Shown piece by piece: positions 19,466 through 32,380 of a stretch of 64,000 bases of DNA (its first letter is position 1; each line of letters opens with the position of its first letter). The stretch lies in assembly GCF_028009165.1 (NCBI RefSeq), contig NC_079245.1:496001-560000 (forward strand), written 5' to 3'. A program made the position numbers and the translations under genes. The notes beneath the pieces are model-generated. The model made no database searches, was not told the DNA's origin, and was given only the letters and a program-made list of their open reading frames with translations. The DNA comes from Akanthomyces muscarius (lineage: Eukaryota > Ascomycota > Sordariomycetes > Hypocreales > Cordycipitaceae).

Positions 19466-22400
19466 ATGGACACCGACAGTGTCACCGTCGCCACCGACAC
19501 TACGCCCGTGGTCGACGCACCCAAGGACCAGACCGAGGGTTCGAATCCGTCGCAGCCCAACTTTTTGCACTCGCCACCCGATAGCAACAACGCAGTCAAA
19601 TCGGATGCGAGCGACTCCGAGCTCAGCGAACTTGAGGATGAACCCGCCCTCGACAGCGTCCCCCCCGGTCTGAGCGCCTCGGCCGAGCCGCCTGCCGCCG
19701 AGGATGATCAAGACGACATTGGCGAGGTGCTGCCAGATCATTGGTCTGGCACCGTGCCCGTATTCAAGCCGACCATGGATCAATTTAAGGATTTTAAGAA
19801 ATTCGTGCGTTTGCCCGCCGCCTGTGCTTGCGCCGCACTGCCTCTGCCCCACGACTCGCTTTCGCTAACCCCAGGACCCCCGACAGATGAAAAAGGTTGA
19901 TAGTTATGGCATGACGTCTGGCATTATCAAGATCATCCCACCACAGGAATGGAAGGATGACCAGCCCAAGCTCGATGACCTGGTCAAGCAGATCCGCGTC
20001 CGCGAACCGATCAAGCAGGACATCATGGGCTCCAACGGAACCTACAGACAGGTCAATATTCTACACGGCCGATCCTACAACCTGCCCCAGTGGCGACAGC
20101 TCTGCGACCAGAGCGAGCACCAGCCGCCTGCGCGCCGAGGCGAGCGACGAGCCAACGCGAATAAGCCGAAACCCTCCAGACCAAAGCCCGCTGCCCCAAA
20201 ACAACCCAGCACATCGACGCCCAAGAAGCGCGGTCGCGGGCGTCCTGCCAAGAATAAGGGCAGACACGGAGAGGCGCCCGCTGAACAGGCGGACCGACCC
20301 ATGACGCCTGTGTCACCCAAGGCAGGGCCCGAAGAAGCAGCAGAAGAAAAGCCCGAGGTAGTTCAATCCGTCGAACATGATGCGCCAGAGCTAGAGCCGG
20401 AGCAAGAGCCAGCTCCACCGCCTGGCAGAATGGGCGGGCGTATGGGAGGCGCCAAACCTGCCAAAGAAAAGACGCAGTCGGTATCAGCGCGCAGAAAGAA
20501 TGGACGCCGTGAGGGCTCTGTTGCTATCGACGAGGAAGCCTTCAAGGATTTTGACTACAAGATGGACATATCCGACTACACTGCCGAGCGATGCGAAGAG
20601 TTGGAGAGAGCGTACTGGAAGACCCTGACATATGCGGCTCCCCTGTATGGTGCCGACATGATGGGAACTCTCTTCGACGACGCTACCGACACCTGGAATC
20701 TGAACAAGCTACCTAATCTTCTCGATGTGCTTGGCACCAAGATTCCTGGCGTCAACACAGCATACCTCTATCTTGGCATGTGGAAAGCCACATTCGCTTG
20801 GCATCTCGAGGACGTGGATCTGTACAGCATCAACTATCTGCATTTTGGCGCACCGAAACAGTGGTACAGCATCTCCCAAGCCGATGCTCCCAAGTTCGAA
20901 AGGGCAATGAAGAGCATTTGGCCTGCGGACGCCAAGTCGTGCAGTCAGTTTCTGCGTCATAAGGGTTACCTGATTTCCCCTCAGCACCTGTTGTCACACT
21001 ATGGCATTCGCGTCAACAAATGTCTCTCGTACCCCGGAGAGTTCGTCGTCACCTACCCTTACGGCTACCACTCTGGGTACAACCTAGGCTACAACTGTGC
21101 CGAGGCTGTCAACTTTGCTCTGGACTCGTGGCTTCCGATGGGCAAAATTGCAAAGCGGTGCGAGTGCTCACAAGCCCAGGATAGTGTTTGGATTGACGTC
21201 TACGAAATTGAGCGCAAGCTGCGCGGTGAGCCGACACCAGAATACTACGAGGAGACAGAGGACGACGAAGACGATGACGACGAAGACATGTCAGGACTGC
21301 CCTCGCCTCCGTCCAGTGGCGTCAAGTTCAAAGATGGAAGGAAGCGCAGACGTGCAGGAGAAGGCGGGTCAAGGATGAAGATTAAAAAGGTCCGCTTACG
21401 ACTCAAGACCAAGGCAGACCCTCCTTGCTGTCTGTGTCCCAACGACTTTGTCGGCATGGATGTTTTGCCTACCAACGACGGCCGCAAGGCTCACAGAATG
21501 TGCGCCTTGTTTATCCCTGAGACATATATCGATACAGTGGAAGGACAGGACGTCGTGTGCAACGTCAACAACGTCCACCGGGACAGGCTGGATCTCAAGT
21601 GCTTGTTCTGTCGCTCCAAGCGCGGCGCCTGCTTCCAATGCTCACAGAAGAAATGCGCCCGAGCATACCACGCGACATGCGCCGCTGCCGCTGGTGTCTT
21701 TATTGAAGAGCAAGATATTCCTGTTTATGGTCAAGATGGCGTCGAGTACAAGGAACAAGCATTCGAGTTCAGCTGCCGTTTCCATCGCACTCGAAGAGAT
21801 AAGAAGCTCGACGGCATAGCACTGGAGTGCGACGAGCGCATTCATCGTGCAGCCAAGGCAGCCAAGTCTGATGAAATCTGTCAGTTCCAGTACACCAAGG
21901 GCGACATCTTTGCAGGCCTCGTCGTTGAGAATCGCATTGATGAAGAGACATTCCTCGTTAGCATCGTTCCTAGTGGCGAGCGTGTTGAGATTGAATGGAA
22001 GTGGCTTCTCGTACCCGACCCCTCCGATTATCATTTACCCAAAGCCTCAGCAAACGCCCTACCATTGCCTGCGTCCGAAAAGGCGAGAAACAGACTCAAT
22101 GCGAAGAGACAGGACGACGACAAGCCGCGCAAGGACGATGAGTTTGCTGGAGGATACACGTGGGCCGAGTTCAATCTGCATGACAAGGTGGTTAACACGG
22201 ATCAGGCCAAGGTCGACTTTGCCAAGCCAGATCAGATGTGGCATTATCTTGGCCAAACTTCAACAGAGGCCAAGGCTCAATACACTGAAGACGCTGCCAA
22301 CCGAAGACACAACCCGCGAGGCAACTTCTTGGATACTATTCCGAAGCCCCCGAAGCCAGTTACTGCACCCAAACACCGACAGTACCGCCAACAAGGTATG

Positions 22401-23396
22401 GCCGGCGGGTACACCTACCAGCAATACAACGGGGGCTATATCCCGCCGCAGAATGCCGGGAACATGGGTGTGGGCGGACCTTATACGCAGCAGCAATTCC
22501 GAGCTATTCCTGCAGCAGCTGGCATGCACGCCGTGCAACAGCCACACAGCAATATGGCCGCCCAGCACCAGCCTGCGCAGGTTACTTGGAACGCGCCACC
22601 AGAGGGACCCAGGTACACTGTACACCCATCCGTGTATCAAACATATCAATTCTTTCAGGTCCACTACAACAAAGAGCCATCCAGGTATCGGACGCCATAT
22701 GCGACCTATGGAGGCTTTATTAATGGCTACGAAAACAATCACAGCGCCAGCCTGATGGCCACAGGCAGTCAGGCTGATATGATGCGCCGGCTGAGCTACG
22801 CCTCATCAGCACCACAGGCGGGCAGCCCTCAGAATGGCAAGCCTCGACCTTTAGCACAGAACGGCAGACCGCAGCCCGTTGCTGTGCCAGCACTGAAGAC
22901 GGAGCAACCAAGGGCGACACCACCGCCAAAGGCGTACAAAATTCCCGCGAAGCAGTCGCCTGTACCCCTGCCACCAGGCTTCCTCGCAGCTATGGGTGCG
23001 CCGGCGCGGACAGCACCACAGAAGCAGGCGCAGCCGGCTTCTGCATCGCCGTTGTCAGCGACGCCAGCTGTGGTTGCGACCCCAAGCCAACCTCTGTCTG
23101 CCAAGCAAACTGAGGGAGCAAAGATATCTACGACGCCGGTACCGCTGCCATCCTTTGCCTCGACGCCGCAACAGCATACATCGGCGCTGCAGAGTACGCA
23201 AACCACCGAAAGCAGTAGCAGTATGAATATTGGCTCATCGGCAACTATTGCGAAGCCGTTCACCTTGCACCGCAGCCAGACGCGGATGGAGCAGCAAGAG
23301 TTTGCTGATGTCCCGGGCCGAGAATCTATGGAATTTGTCGACAACATGATGCTAAATCTGCGACGGGCCTCACAACAAGGGACGACGACAAATTAG
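19466..23396 (+). CDS. KDM4/JMJD2-type histone demethylase (JmjN, JmjC, PHD)
   Basis: Exons 19466-19804 and 19887-23396 (82-nt intron) give 1282 residues. JmjN (~96-140: PVFKPTMDQFKDF then SGIIKIIPPQEW) spans the intron. A basic Pro/Lys linker follows, with an AT-hook-like KKRGRGRPAK. JmjC starts near 367 with Fe(II) ligands H419 and E421 (WHLED) and H508 (YHSGYN), plus LHFGAPKQWY for the 2-oxoglutarate lysine. An acidic DEDDDDED stretch and an extended PHD cluster (~624-745, from CCLCPNDF to SCRFHR) follow. The last ~450 residues are Pro/Gln/Ala-rich and disordered. Catalytic residues look intact, so it should demethylate H3K9me3 and/or H3K36me3 in the nucleus, as in Aspergillus KdmA or yeast Rph1/Gis1. 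Which mark is used cannot be read from sequence. Confidence 0.95.
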
Positions 23397-24085
23397 AGGC
23401 AATCGCGCCAATGAATTATACGCTGGCGATGAAGATGACGATTTGCTTTGCTTGATTGATACCTACCTCTTTTGATGACTGGGCTGTTTTCTTGCTTTTT
23501 TTACTCGGCGTTGGAAGGTTTTGGGACGTATAATATACTATGAAACGGACTGACGCGCTGATGGCGCGTAATAGGGGTGCCACGGCGCAACAAGCGAGTC
23601 AATTTTTTTTGTCATTGTTCTTGTTTCATTCGGGTCATCATTCCTTTTCGCTTGAATGCTCCTGTGGCCAGACGTGGGTATGTCTATGCCGGGGACGGCT
23701 GTAGAGTAGCCAGACAGTGTTGGCTCGTGTACTGTTTACCTTTCCCTAGAACGGGACATTTTGCTCAATCGATTTCAGTAGATTGTTTTAAATTACCTTG
23801 CTTTAAATACCATGTGCTACTGATGACTTGCATCAACTATTATTTGCATTACATGTCGAACGTGGAGCGATTGCGTGCTTGCAGCTTATTAGTAAAGGCT
23901 CGGCTACGGAAGGCCTAGCTTGGCTGGAGCTGCGATAACGGGCTCCCCCAAGCAACCCCCACCAAGCCAATTGTCACATCAGGTTGCGGTTCGCGTCGAC
24001 AAAGTTGCGCAATTAAATCGTACGACACCGCGCATTCTCTACACCGCTGCTGAAGCTTGCGGCCCCCGAGTTCGATATTCTACGA
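23397..24085. other. Intergenic
   Basis: 3' flank of the KDM4 gene and promoter of the aminotransferase. The ORF at 23577-23918 shows no recognisable domain. Confidence 0.55.
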
Positions 24086-25747
24086 ATGTCTGCATTTGCT
24101 GCGCCGACTCGTTCTCTTGTTTGCAAGCTCGCCGCTGCTACCACGTCGATTTCTCCGACTGCGCTCCGCACCACGACCAGGGGGCTTTGCGCAACCATGA
24201 ACCTCTCCGGCAAGCTCAAGCCCGCGGCGCGGGTGTCTGGGCAGAAGCAAGATGTCTGGTGAGTTTGCCTCGCATGACCCGGCCAAGCCTACTCATACCG
24301 GCCGGCGAAGATGGGGGAAGAGCGAGCGCCCACTGACCATACCCCAGGTCCATCATCAACGAAGCGGCCGCCGCCTCGCCCAAGCAGCCGATTGTCAACA
24401 TGGGCCAGGGCTTCTTTGGCTACAACCCGCCCAAGTTCATTCTCGACGCGGCCAAGGAGGCGCTCGACCGGGTCGACTGCAACCAGTACTCGCCGACCAA
24501 GGGCCGGCCGCGGCTGAAGAAGGCCATTGCCGACTCGTACACGCCGTTCTGGGGGCGGACGATTGACCCGGAGACGGAGGTGACGATTACGACGGGCGCC
24601 AACGAGGGCATGCTGAGCGCGTTCATGGCGTTTCTGGAGGAGGGCGACGAGGTCATCATCTTTGAGCCCTTTTTCGACCAGTACGTGGGGGAGAGAAAGC
24701 AGGACGGACGGGAAATGGTGGGAGGGAGGCTAACGAATGGAACAGGTACATTTCGAATATTCAGATGCCGGGTGGCAAGATTGTCTATGTGCCGCTGCAC
24801 CCACCGGCCACGGGCGCGACGACGACGTCATCGGCGGCGGACTGGACGGTGGACTTTGATGAGCTGGAACAGGCGATTACGCCCAAGACCAAGATGATTG
24901 TCATCAACACGCCTCGTACGCATGCCCCTTGATAAAAGGAATGGTGGCAAGGAGCGCTAACGTGGACAGACAACCCCGTGGGCAAGGTCTTTTCCAAGGA
25001 CGAGCTGCAAAAGATTGCGGACCTGTGCGTCAAGAATGAAATCATCATCCTGTCGGACGAAGTGTACGACAAGCTCTACTATGTGCCGTTTACGCGAATC
25101 GCAACGCTCTCGCCCGAGGTTGAGCGGCTGACGCTGACCGTGGGCTCTGCGGGCAAGAACTTTTACGCCACGGGCTGGCGCGTCGGTATGCGCCGTTACC
25201 ACGCCTCTTGAGCCCGGGACAATGAAGGTGCTGACAATCGTTTCTAGGCTGGCTTATTGGCCCGGAGCACCTCATCAAGTACGTCTCCGCCGCGCACACG
25301 CGCATCTGCTACTCGTCCGTGTCGCCGCTCCAGGAAGCCTGCGCCGTGGGGTTCGAGCAGGCCGACAAGCAAGGCTTCTGGGCCTCGACCATTACCGAGA
25401 TGAAGGGCAAGATGGACCGCTTCAACGAGGTCTGGGGCGAGCTGGGCCTGCCGTACTCTGAGCCCGAGGGCGGCTACTTTGTGCTGGTCAACATGGCCAA
25501 GGTCAAGGTGCCGGCCGACTACCCGTTTCCGCCGCACGTGGCGAGCCGGCCGCGGGACTTTAAGCTCGCGTGGTTTCTGATCCAGGAGGTGGGCGTGGCG
25601 GCGATTCCGCCGACAGAGTTTTACACGGATGCGAATGCGCACCTCGCCGAGGACTACATCCGGTTCGCGGTGTGCAAGGAGGACAGTGTGCTGGAGGAGG
25701 CGAAGAATAGGCTGCGAGGGCTGAAGAAGTACATGAGGGAGGAGTAG
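24086..25747 (+). CDS. Kynurenine aminotransferase, Bna3-like (class I PLP aminotransferase)
   Basis: Five exons, 24086-24258, 24348-24680, 24746-24915, 24970-25185 and 25248-25747, join in phase to 463 residues, the usual length plus a leader. The first ~38 residues are Ser/Thr/Arg/Ala-rich without acids (MSAFAAPTRSLVCKLAAATT), a likely mitochondrial presequence; a second Met at residue 38 (MNLSGK) could give a cytosolic form. Family motifs are VNMGQGFFGYNPP, NQYSPTKGRPRLK, NTPHNPVGKV (crossing intron 3), LSDEVYDKLYY and SAGKNFYATGWRVGW, in which the PLP lysine is K288. The reaction is kynurenine plus 2-oxo acid to kynurenic acid, in tryptophan breakdown. Glutamine transaminase K/cysteine lyase activity is possible. 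No link to the neighbours is visible. Confidence 0.93.
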
Positions 25748-26854
25748 AGATGGGCTGTGGCAAGGGTGATGCGCGGCCAAATTGAGGGATAAAGAGGAGC
25801 CGATGTAGAGTTTCAAGATGGTGTATAGATCTACCTTTGGTGTTATTGAACTGGGCCTGACTGAGTCTGGGGTAGAGCAGCAAGGCGTGGAATATGCTGT
25901 GGCGGGTACCTGGGCATGCTCGTATGGACGTTTGATTGCGGCCCCAATACCTGGGGTAAAAGGCTCCATTTGATCCGATAAACTCCGAAAGAACGGTAGA
26001 AGAATAAGACTATTCTGAGAGAATATTTCCAATGCCGGCGTGGCAGGGTAATCGTCGACGTTGATAGCGGCGGCGGGGTGGCGGATGGAGGGGCCCGAAA
26101 AGGCGAGCCCGGAGCCGGCCGACGCCAGCTGGCGATTGCAGACAGTCCCCCTGCGGGCCTGCGACCGCTGAAGGGGCAGAGGGGGGCGCTGCTGGAGGCG
26201 AGGCTGCAGGGCTCTCCGCTGGACCCCGCCGACGAGGCCCCCGCAGCTGCTCGCCACCCGCTAGTTAACTTAGCAGTAAAGCAGAGACGGAGATGCTCCA
26301 ATCATTCTGGAGATATTGGGCATCAGCTGCATCTGCCTGCCTGCCTGCCTGCATGCCTGCCTGCATGCATTTGCCACGAGGATTGGTACTTTTCGGTTGA
26401 CGGCTGCTTGCGTTTCAAGACAAGGTAACAGGAGACAGACTAACGAGATCAACAGTTTTTTTTTCTGGAATGTTTTAACGGCTGCACACCAGGTACAATC
26501 CCCGCCACCTTAGCCGCTCGCTATAGGACCACGCCGCTATCCTCCCGTTTGTGGGGTGTCGCACCGCTATCAGTGCCTCTAGCGTGGCGCTGCAACCTAC
26601 AAATCTCCAACTGGACCCCGTCCCCATCCCACATCCCCCACGACTTTGTTCTCGACCTTTGCCCCGGCTCTGCATTATCCTGGCCTTATTTTTTTTTCTA
26701 CATCTACAATTTGCATATCAGCGTCCAACTTTACTTCCGTCCTCTTTCAAGTCCAGCTTGAAAAGAACGGACAGCCACTTGCAGGCTTCTATGCCGTACT
26801 AAATCGCCACCCCTCGCATATCAGTGACAGCCCGGCTGTCCCACGACGTTGAAC
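25748..26854. other. Intergenic with a CTGC microsatellite
   Basis: About 1.1 kb between the aminotransferase and xanthine dehydrogenase. A short CCTG/CATG-rich repeat lies at ~26333-26370. Long ORFs on both strands are GC-driven and carry no domain. Confidence 0.55.
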
Positions 26855-29800
26855 ATGGCCCCCAGCGCCGTCGACGTCAAGAACGAGCCCAAGGCCGCCG
26901 ACCTTGCCGCTCTGACCGCCGAGTTTGACGGCACTCTGCGGTTCTACCTCAACGGCACCAAGGTCGTTCTCGACGACATTGATCCCGAAGTCACCGTCCT
27001 CGAGTATCTCCGCGGCATCGGCCTCACCGGCACCAAACTGTACGCTCCCCTCTCCGACACACCACTTCCTGCCTGATTGATGAATACGTTCTGACAAATT
27101 CACACAGCGGCTGCGGCGAAGGCGGCTGCGGCGCCTGCACAATCGTCGTCTCCCAGTTCAACCCCACCACGCGCGAAATCTACCACGCCTCGGTCAACGC
27201 CTGCCTCGCGCCCCTCGTCAGCCTCGACGGCAAGCACGTCATCACCATCGAGGGCATCGGCAACACCAAGCGCCCGCACCCGACCCAGGAGCGCGTCGCC
27301 GTCGGCAACGGCAGCCAGTGCGGCTTCTGCACGCCCGGCATCGTCATGAGCCTGTACGCGTTGCTGCGCAACAACGACGCCCCGACGGAGCACGACGTCG
27401 AGGAGGCCTTTGACGGGAACCTGTGCCGCTGCACGGGATACCGCCCCATCCTGGACGCGGCGCAGACTTTCAGCGTCAAGAAGGGCTGCGGCCAGGCGGC
27501 GGCGAACGGAGGCTGCTGCATGGACAAGACAAACGGCGACGCCAATGGTGCGAATGGAACGAGTACCAATGGGACAAACGGAGAAAATGGCGTCAATGGC
27601 ACGAATGGCGCTAATGGCAAGCAAAACGGCAGTGGCTGCTGCATGGACAATGGCAATGGTCCTGCCAACGGTGGATGCTGCATGGACAAGATGAAGGACG
27701 ACCAGCCCATCAAACGCTTCACCCCGCCCGGCTTCATCGAGTACAACCCAGACACCGAGCTCATCTTCCCGCCGCAGCTCAAAAAGCACGACATGCGGCC
27801 GCTGGCTTTTGGCACCAAGAAGAAGACCTGGTACCGTCCCGTCACGCTTGACCAGCTGCTGCAGATCAAGAGCGTCTACCCCCAGGCCAAGATTATCGGC
27901 GGCAGCACCGAGACCCAGATCGAAATCAAGTTCAAGGCGCTGCAGTACCCTGTATCAGTCTACGTCGGTGATATTGCCGAGCTGAGACAATACAAGTTCA
28001 ACGACGACCACATGGAGGTCGGTGGCAACGTCACCCTGACGGACCTGGAGAAGCTCTGCGAGACGGCCATGGAGCACTACGGACCAGCGCGCGGCCAAGT
28101 GTTTGAAGGCATCCTGAAGCAGCTGAAATACTTTGCGGGCAGACAGATCCGCAATGTCGGCACACCGGCCGGTAATCTAGTCACGGCATCGCCGATCTCC
28201 GACTTGAACCCCTCGCTCTGGGGAGCCAACGCGGTGCTCATCGCCAAGTCCGCCACCGAAGAGACTGAGATCCACATGTCACAATTCTTTACCGGCTATC
28301 GCAAGACAGCACTGGCTCCTGATGCCATCATTGCGTCCATCCGTATCCCAGTTACTGCCGCCAAGGGCGAGTTTTACCGCACCTACAAGCAGGCCAAGAG
28401 AAAGGATGACGACATTGCCATTGTCACAAGCGCTCTGCGCGTGAAGCTGGACGATGCTGGAATTGTCCAGGAGTCGAACCTCATCTATGGCGGCATGGCG
28501 GCCACGACAGTCTCAGCCAAGGCGGCCGAGGAATACCTCATCGGGAAGCCTTTTGCCGAACTCGAAACGCTCGAGGGCGTCATGGATGCGCTCGGTCGTG
28601 AATTCGACATGCAGTTTAGTGTCCCTGGCGGCATGGCCTCGTACCGCAAGGCACTCGCCTTTGGCTTCTTTTACAGATTCTACCACGACTGCTTGTCTGC
28701 TCTGAGCGGCAAGAATGTGGACAAGCAGGCAGTGGACGAAATTGAGAGAGAATTGTCCGAGGGCAAGATTGACCACCAGTCGGCGCAGAAATACGAGCTC
28801 GAGGTGACAGGCAAATCGAATCCTCATGTTGCCGCCCTGAAGCAGACTACCGGTGAAGCCCAGTACACCGACGACATTCCCCAGATGAAGAATGAGCTCT
28901 ATGGATGCTGGGTATTGTCGACGAAAGCCCGCGCCAAGATCTTGTCGGTCGACTATTCCAAGGCTCTTGATATGCCTGGCGTGGTCGACTACATCGATGC
29001 GAAAGACATGCCCGATGAGGAGGCCAACAAGTTTGGCCCGCCACACTTTGATGAGCGTTTTTTTGCTGAAGGTGAGGTGTTTACCGCTGGTCAGGCCATT
29101 GCCATGATCCTGGCCACCTCTGCCACCAAGGCGTCGGAAGCTGCTCGGGCGGTCAAGGTGGAATATGAGACGCTGCCTTGCGTACTCACCATGGAGGAGG
29201 CCATCGAGCAGGAAAGCTTCCACCCTGTGTACCGAGAGATTAAAAAGGGCAATACTGAGGAGGCGTTCAAGAACTGCGACCACGTCTTTACCGGCAAGGT
29301 CAGAATGGGCGGCCAGGAGCATTTCTATCTTGAGACGAATGCTTGCTTGGCTGTTCCATCGCCTGAAGATGGCGCCATTGAGATTTTTGCCAGCACACAG
29401 AACGCCAACGAGACGCAAGTGTTTGCGGCCCGAACCTGCGGCGTGGCGGCCAACAAAGTCGTCGTCCGTGTCAAGAGACTCGGCGGCGGCTTTGGCGGCA
29501 AGGAATCGCGCTCCGTCATTCTCAGCTCCGTCGTGGCCCTGGCCGCCAAGAAGACGAAGCGCCCTGTGCGATGCATGCTCACTCGCGAAGAGGACATGCT
29601 GACCATGGGCCAGCGTCACCCCTTCCTCGCCCACTACAAGGTCGGCGTCAACAAGGACGGCAAGCTCCAGGCCCTGGACCTGTCCATCTACAACAACGCC
29701 GGCTGGACTTTTGATCTGAGTACCGCCGTCTGCGAGCGCGCCATGACGCACTCGGACGGCTGCTACAGCATCCCCAACGTGTTTGTCCGCGGCCGCGTCT

Positions 29801-31140
29801 GCAAGACCAACACGGTCTCCAACACGGCGTTCCGCGGCTTCGGCGGCCCCCAGGGCATGTTCATCGCTGAGACGTACATGGAGGAGGTGGCTGACCGTTT
29901 GGGCATGGCCGTCGAGACGCTGCGCGAAATCAACTTTTACAAGCACCACGAGGAGACGCACTTTAACCAGATGCTACAGGACTGGCACGTGCCTCTCATG
30001 TACAAGCAAGTGTACGACGGCTTCCGCTACACGGAGCGGCGCCGCGCCATTGCCGAGTTCAACCTCGAGAACAAGTGGCGCAAGAGGGGCCTGTCCATCA
30101 TCCCGACCAAGTTTGGCATCTCGTTTACGGCGCTGTGGCTGAACCAGGCCGGCGCGCTGGTGCACATCTACCACGACGGCTCGGTGCTGGTCGCGCACGG
30201 CGGCACAGAAATGGGCCAGGGCCTGCACACCAAGATGACCATGATTGCGGCGCAGGCGCTCAACGTGCCGCTCGACAATGTCTTCATCTCCGAGACGGCG
30301 ACCAACACCGTCGCCAACGCCTCTGCCACGGCGGCGTCGGCCTCGTCTGACCTGAACGGCTTCGCCGTGTACAACGCCTGCGAGCAGCTCAACGAGCGTC
30401 TCGCGCCGTACCGCGAGAAGCTCGGCAAGGGCGCATCGATGAAGGACATTGCGCACGCGGCCTACTTTGACCGCGTCAACCTCTCCGCGCAGGGTTTCTA
30501 CAAGACGCCCGAGATTGGCTACTCGTGGACCGAGAACAAGGGCAAGATGTTCTTTTACTTTACCCAGGGCGTCGCCGCCTCCGAGGTCGAGGTGGACCTG
30601 CTGACGGGCTCGTGGACGTGCCTCGAGACGGACATCAAGATGGACGTCGGCCAGTCCATCAACCCGGCCATCGACTACGGCCAGATCCAGGGCGCGTTTG
30701 TGCAGGGCCTGGGGCTCTTCACCATGGAGGAGTCGCTGTGGCTGCGCGGCGGGCCCATGGCCGGCAACCTCTTCACCCGCGGACCCGGCGCGTACAAGAT
30801 TCCCGGCTTCCGCGACATTCCGCAGCGCTTCAACGTCTCGCTCCTGAAAGACGTCGAGTGGAAGGAGCTCCGCACCATTCAGCGCAGTCGCGGCGTCGGC
30901 GAGCCGCCGCTGTTCTTGGGCAGCGCGGTCTTCTTTGCGATACGGGATGCGCTCAAGGCGGCAAGAAGGGCGGAGGGTGTCGAGGCTGTGGTGGGGGATG
31001 ATGCGGATGAAAAGGGCTTGTTGAGGCTGGAGAGCCCGGCGACGGCGGAGAGGATACGCCTGGCGTGTGAGGATGGGATTATGAGGAGGGCGAGGGTGGC
31101 GCCCAAGGAGGGCGAGAAGAGCTTCTTTGTGTACATCTAA
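26855..31140 (+). CDS. Xanthine dehydrogenase (molybdo-flavoenzyme)
   Basis: Exons 26855-27039 and 27108-31140 (68-nt intron) give 1405 residues, full length. The start is ATG at 26855 (MAPSAVDVKNE). The plant-type 2Fe-2S site CGEGGCGACT, beginning just after the intron, is followed by the second 2Fe-2S domain (CGFCTPG...CRCTGYRP), an FAD-binding domain (AKIIGGSTETQIEIKF, GRQIRNVGTPAGN) and the two-part molybdopterin domain (GGQEHFYLETNA, RLGGGFGGKESR, FRGFGGPQGMF, MGQGLHTKM) with the active-site Glu in GVGEPPLF. It oxidises hypoxanthine and xanthine to uric acid in purine breakdown, in the cytosol or peroxisome. Unusual is the ~70-residue linker between the iron-sulfur and FAD parts: Asn-Gly-Thr runs carrying three GCCMD units. 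Aspergillus hxA is the reference homologue. Confidence 0.96.
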
Positions 31141-31338
31141 GGGATGTGTGTAAATGAGATGGGGAATGAATTTATACCAAGAGAATGGAAATTGTATATA
31201 GCCAATGACAAGAAGTTTCATCTTTATGCTGTGTCGATGGTATGAGTAGACTCCGTCGTGCAGAGCGTGACATTATATTTTACATGTATTATGCTATTTA
31301 ACGTGGTAAATCACAAGGGACATCTCACCCTTTTCCCA
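31141..31338. other. Short intergenic region between convergent genes
   Basis: 198 bp shared 3' flank of xanthine dehydrogenase and the cytochrome b5 reductase gene; AT-rich with TTATATTTTACATG near 31270. Confidence 0.5.
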
Positions 31339-32380
31339 TCAAAACTGGTAAATCTGCGCCTTGCTGTATCCATACTTCTCCAGCACCCCCTTTTCCGTTC
31401 GCGATCCCACCAGCGCCGTCTCCATCCCCGGCGGGCCGCTCACAAACACCATGCTCTCCGGCCCCGGCCTCGGCGCCACCTCCTCCAGGAGCTCCCGCGT
31501 CACGCGGCCCTTGCGGTGCGGCGAGTCCGCGACCGGCTCGCTCACCGTGTACACGGCGCGGAACCGCCCCGGGAACCTGGCCTGGTACGCGTCAAACTCC
31601 TTTTGGAAGAGCACGTCGCGGTCGCTGTTGACGCCAAAGACGACCGTCACGGCCGTCTTGTCGGCCGGGTTGTCGAGGATGCCGCGCGCGAGCTGGTAGA
31701 TGGGCGTGATGCCGGCGCCGCCGGCGATGAGGGTGACGTGCTTGTACGAGTTGGCCTGCCAGCGGTGGCCGGCGAGGGGCGCGACGAAGAAGAGCGTCTG
31801 GCCGGGCTGCAGGCCGTGCAGGTGCGTGCTGGACTTGCCGTCGGGGTACTGCTTGACGAGCAGGTCTAGATGCCCAGTCTCATCTGCGCAGGGAGCACAA
31901 AATTGTTAGTTTTGGAAAGGAAGGAAAAAAAGAAGGGAAATGTGGGAAATGGGCCCGCGGCTTACCTGCTGGCGTAATGGGCGTGTACGGTCGAAGCACA
32001 GGTGTCCAGCTGCCCTTGGGCCACGCATACGTCAACAAAGCCGCTATACATAATCATTAGCATGTTTTTTAGGAAGAAATTGAACAGGGCGTAAACTGAC
32101 ACGTCAATGGCAATCCACTGACAGCCTCCTTGTCCTCGAAGCGAAACCGCAGGCGCCGAGTGTTGTGGTTGACCATTTGCGCATCTTCCAGCACCAGCGA
32201 CACGAGCGCCAGGCCAGCGCGTCCAAAGACCTTGTTCGGCGGCGGTGACGGTGGCTGCGGTGATTCGGCATGCGCCATGCCCATTGTGTATTTGGCTGCG
32301 AAGCCAGCGACGAAGACGCCGCCGGCGAGCTTGGCAATGGTGGCCGTGGGCCGCGCGCGGGTAATGATGCTAGACAGCAT
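31339..32380 (-). CDS. NADH-cytochrome b5 reductase, mitochondrial Mcr1-like
   Basis: Minus-strand exons 32380-32101, 32043-31966 and 31883-31339 give 300 residues, typical of Mcr1. The N-terminus has an Arg-containing leader and one hydrophobic segment (residues ~17-35, IAKLAGGVFVAGFAAKYT), which in yeast Mcr1 anchors the outer-membrane form. FAD binding: RPYTPITP; then HLDLLVKQYPDGKSSTHLHG. NADH binding: LIAGGAGITPIYQL and FVSGPPGME near the C-terminus, ending KAQIYQF. Exon 1/2 is joined in LPLT-SALLTYAW and exon 2/3 in TPA-DETGHL. It passes electrons from NADH to cytochrome b5-type acceptors, for example in sterol synthesis or reduction of radicals. It is convergent with xanthine dehydrogenase. 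Confidence 0.94.

Noticed and set aside
25244..26257. 337-residue minus ORF across the end of the aminotransferase
   Set aside because: It overlaps a well-supported exon, and the rest is low-complexity.
28513..29961. 482-residue ORF antisense to xanthine dehydrogenase
   Set aside because: It mirrors the conserved XDH domain codons, contains no domain, and arises from the GC-rich third positions of the real gene.
29974..31221. 415-residue ORF antisense to the end of xanthine dehydrogenase
   Set aside because: Same reason; composition is Arg/Leu/Ala-rich as expected for an antisense frame.
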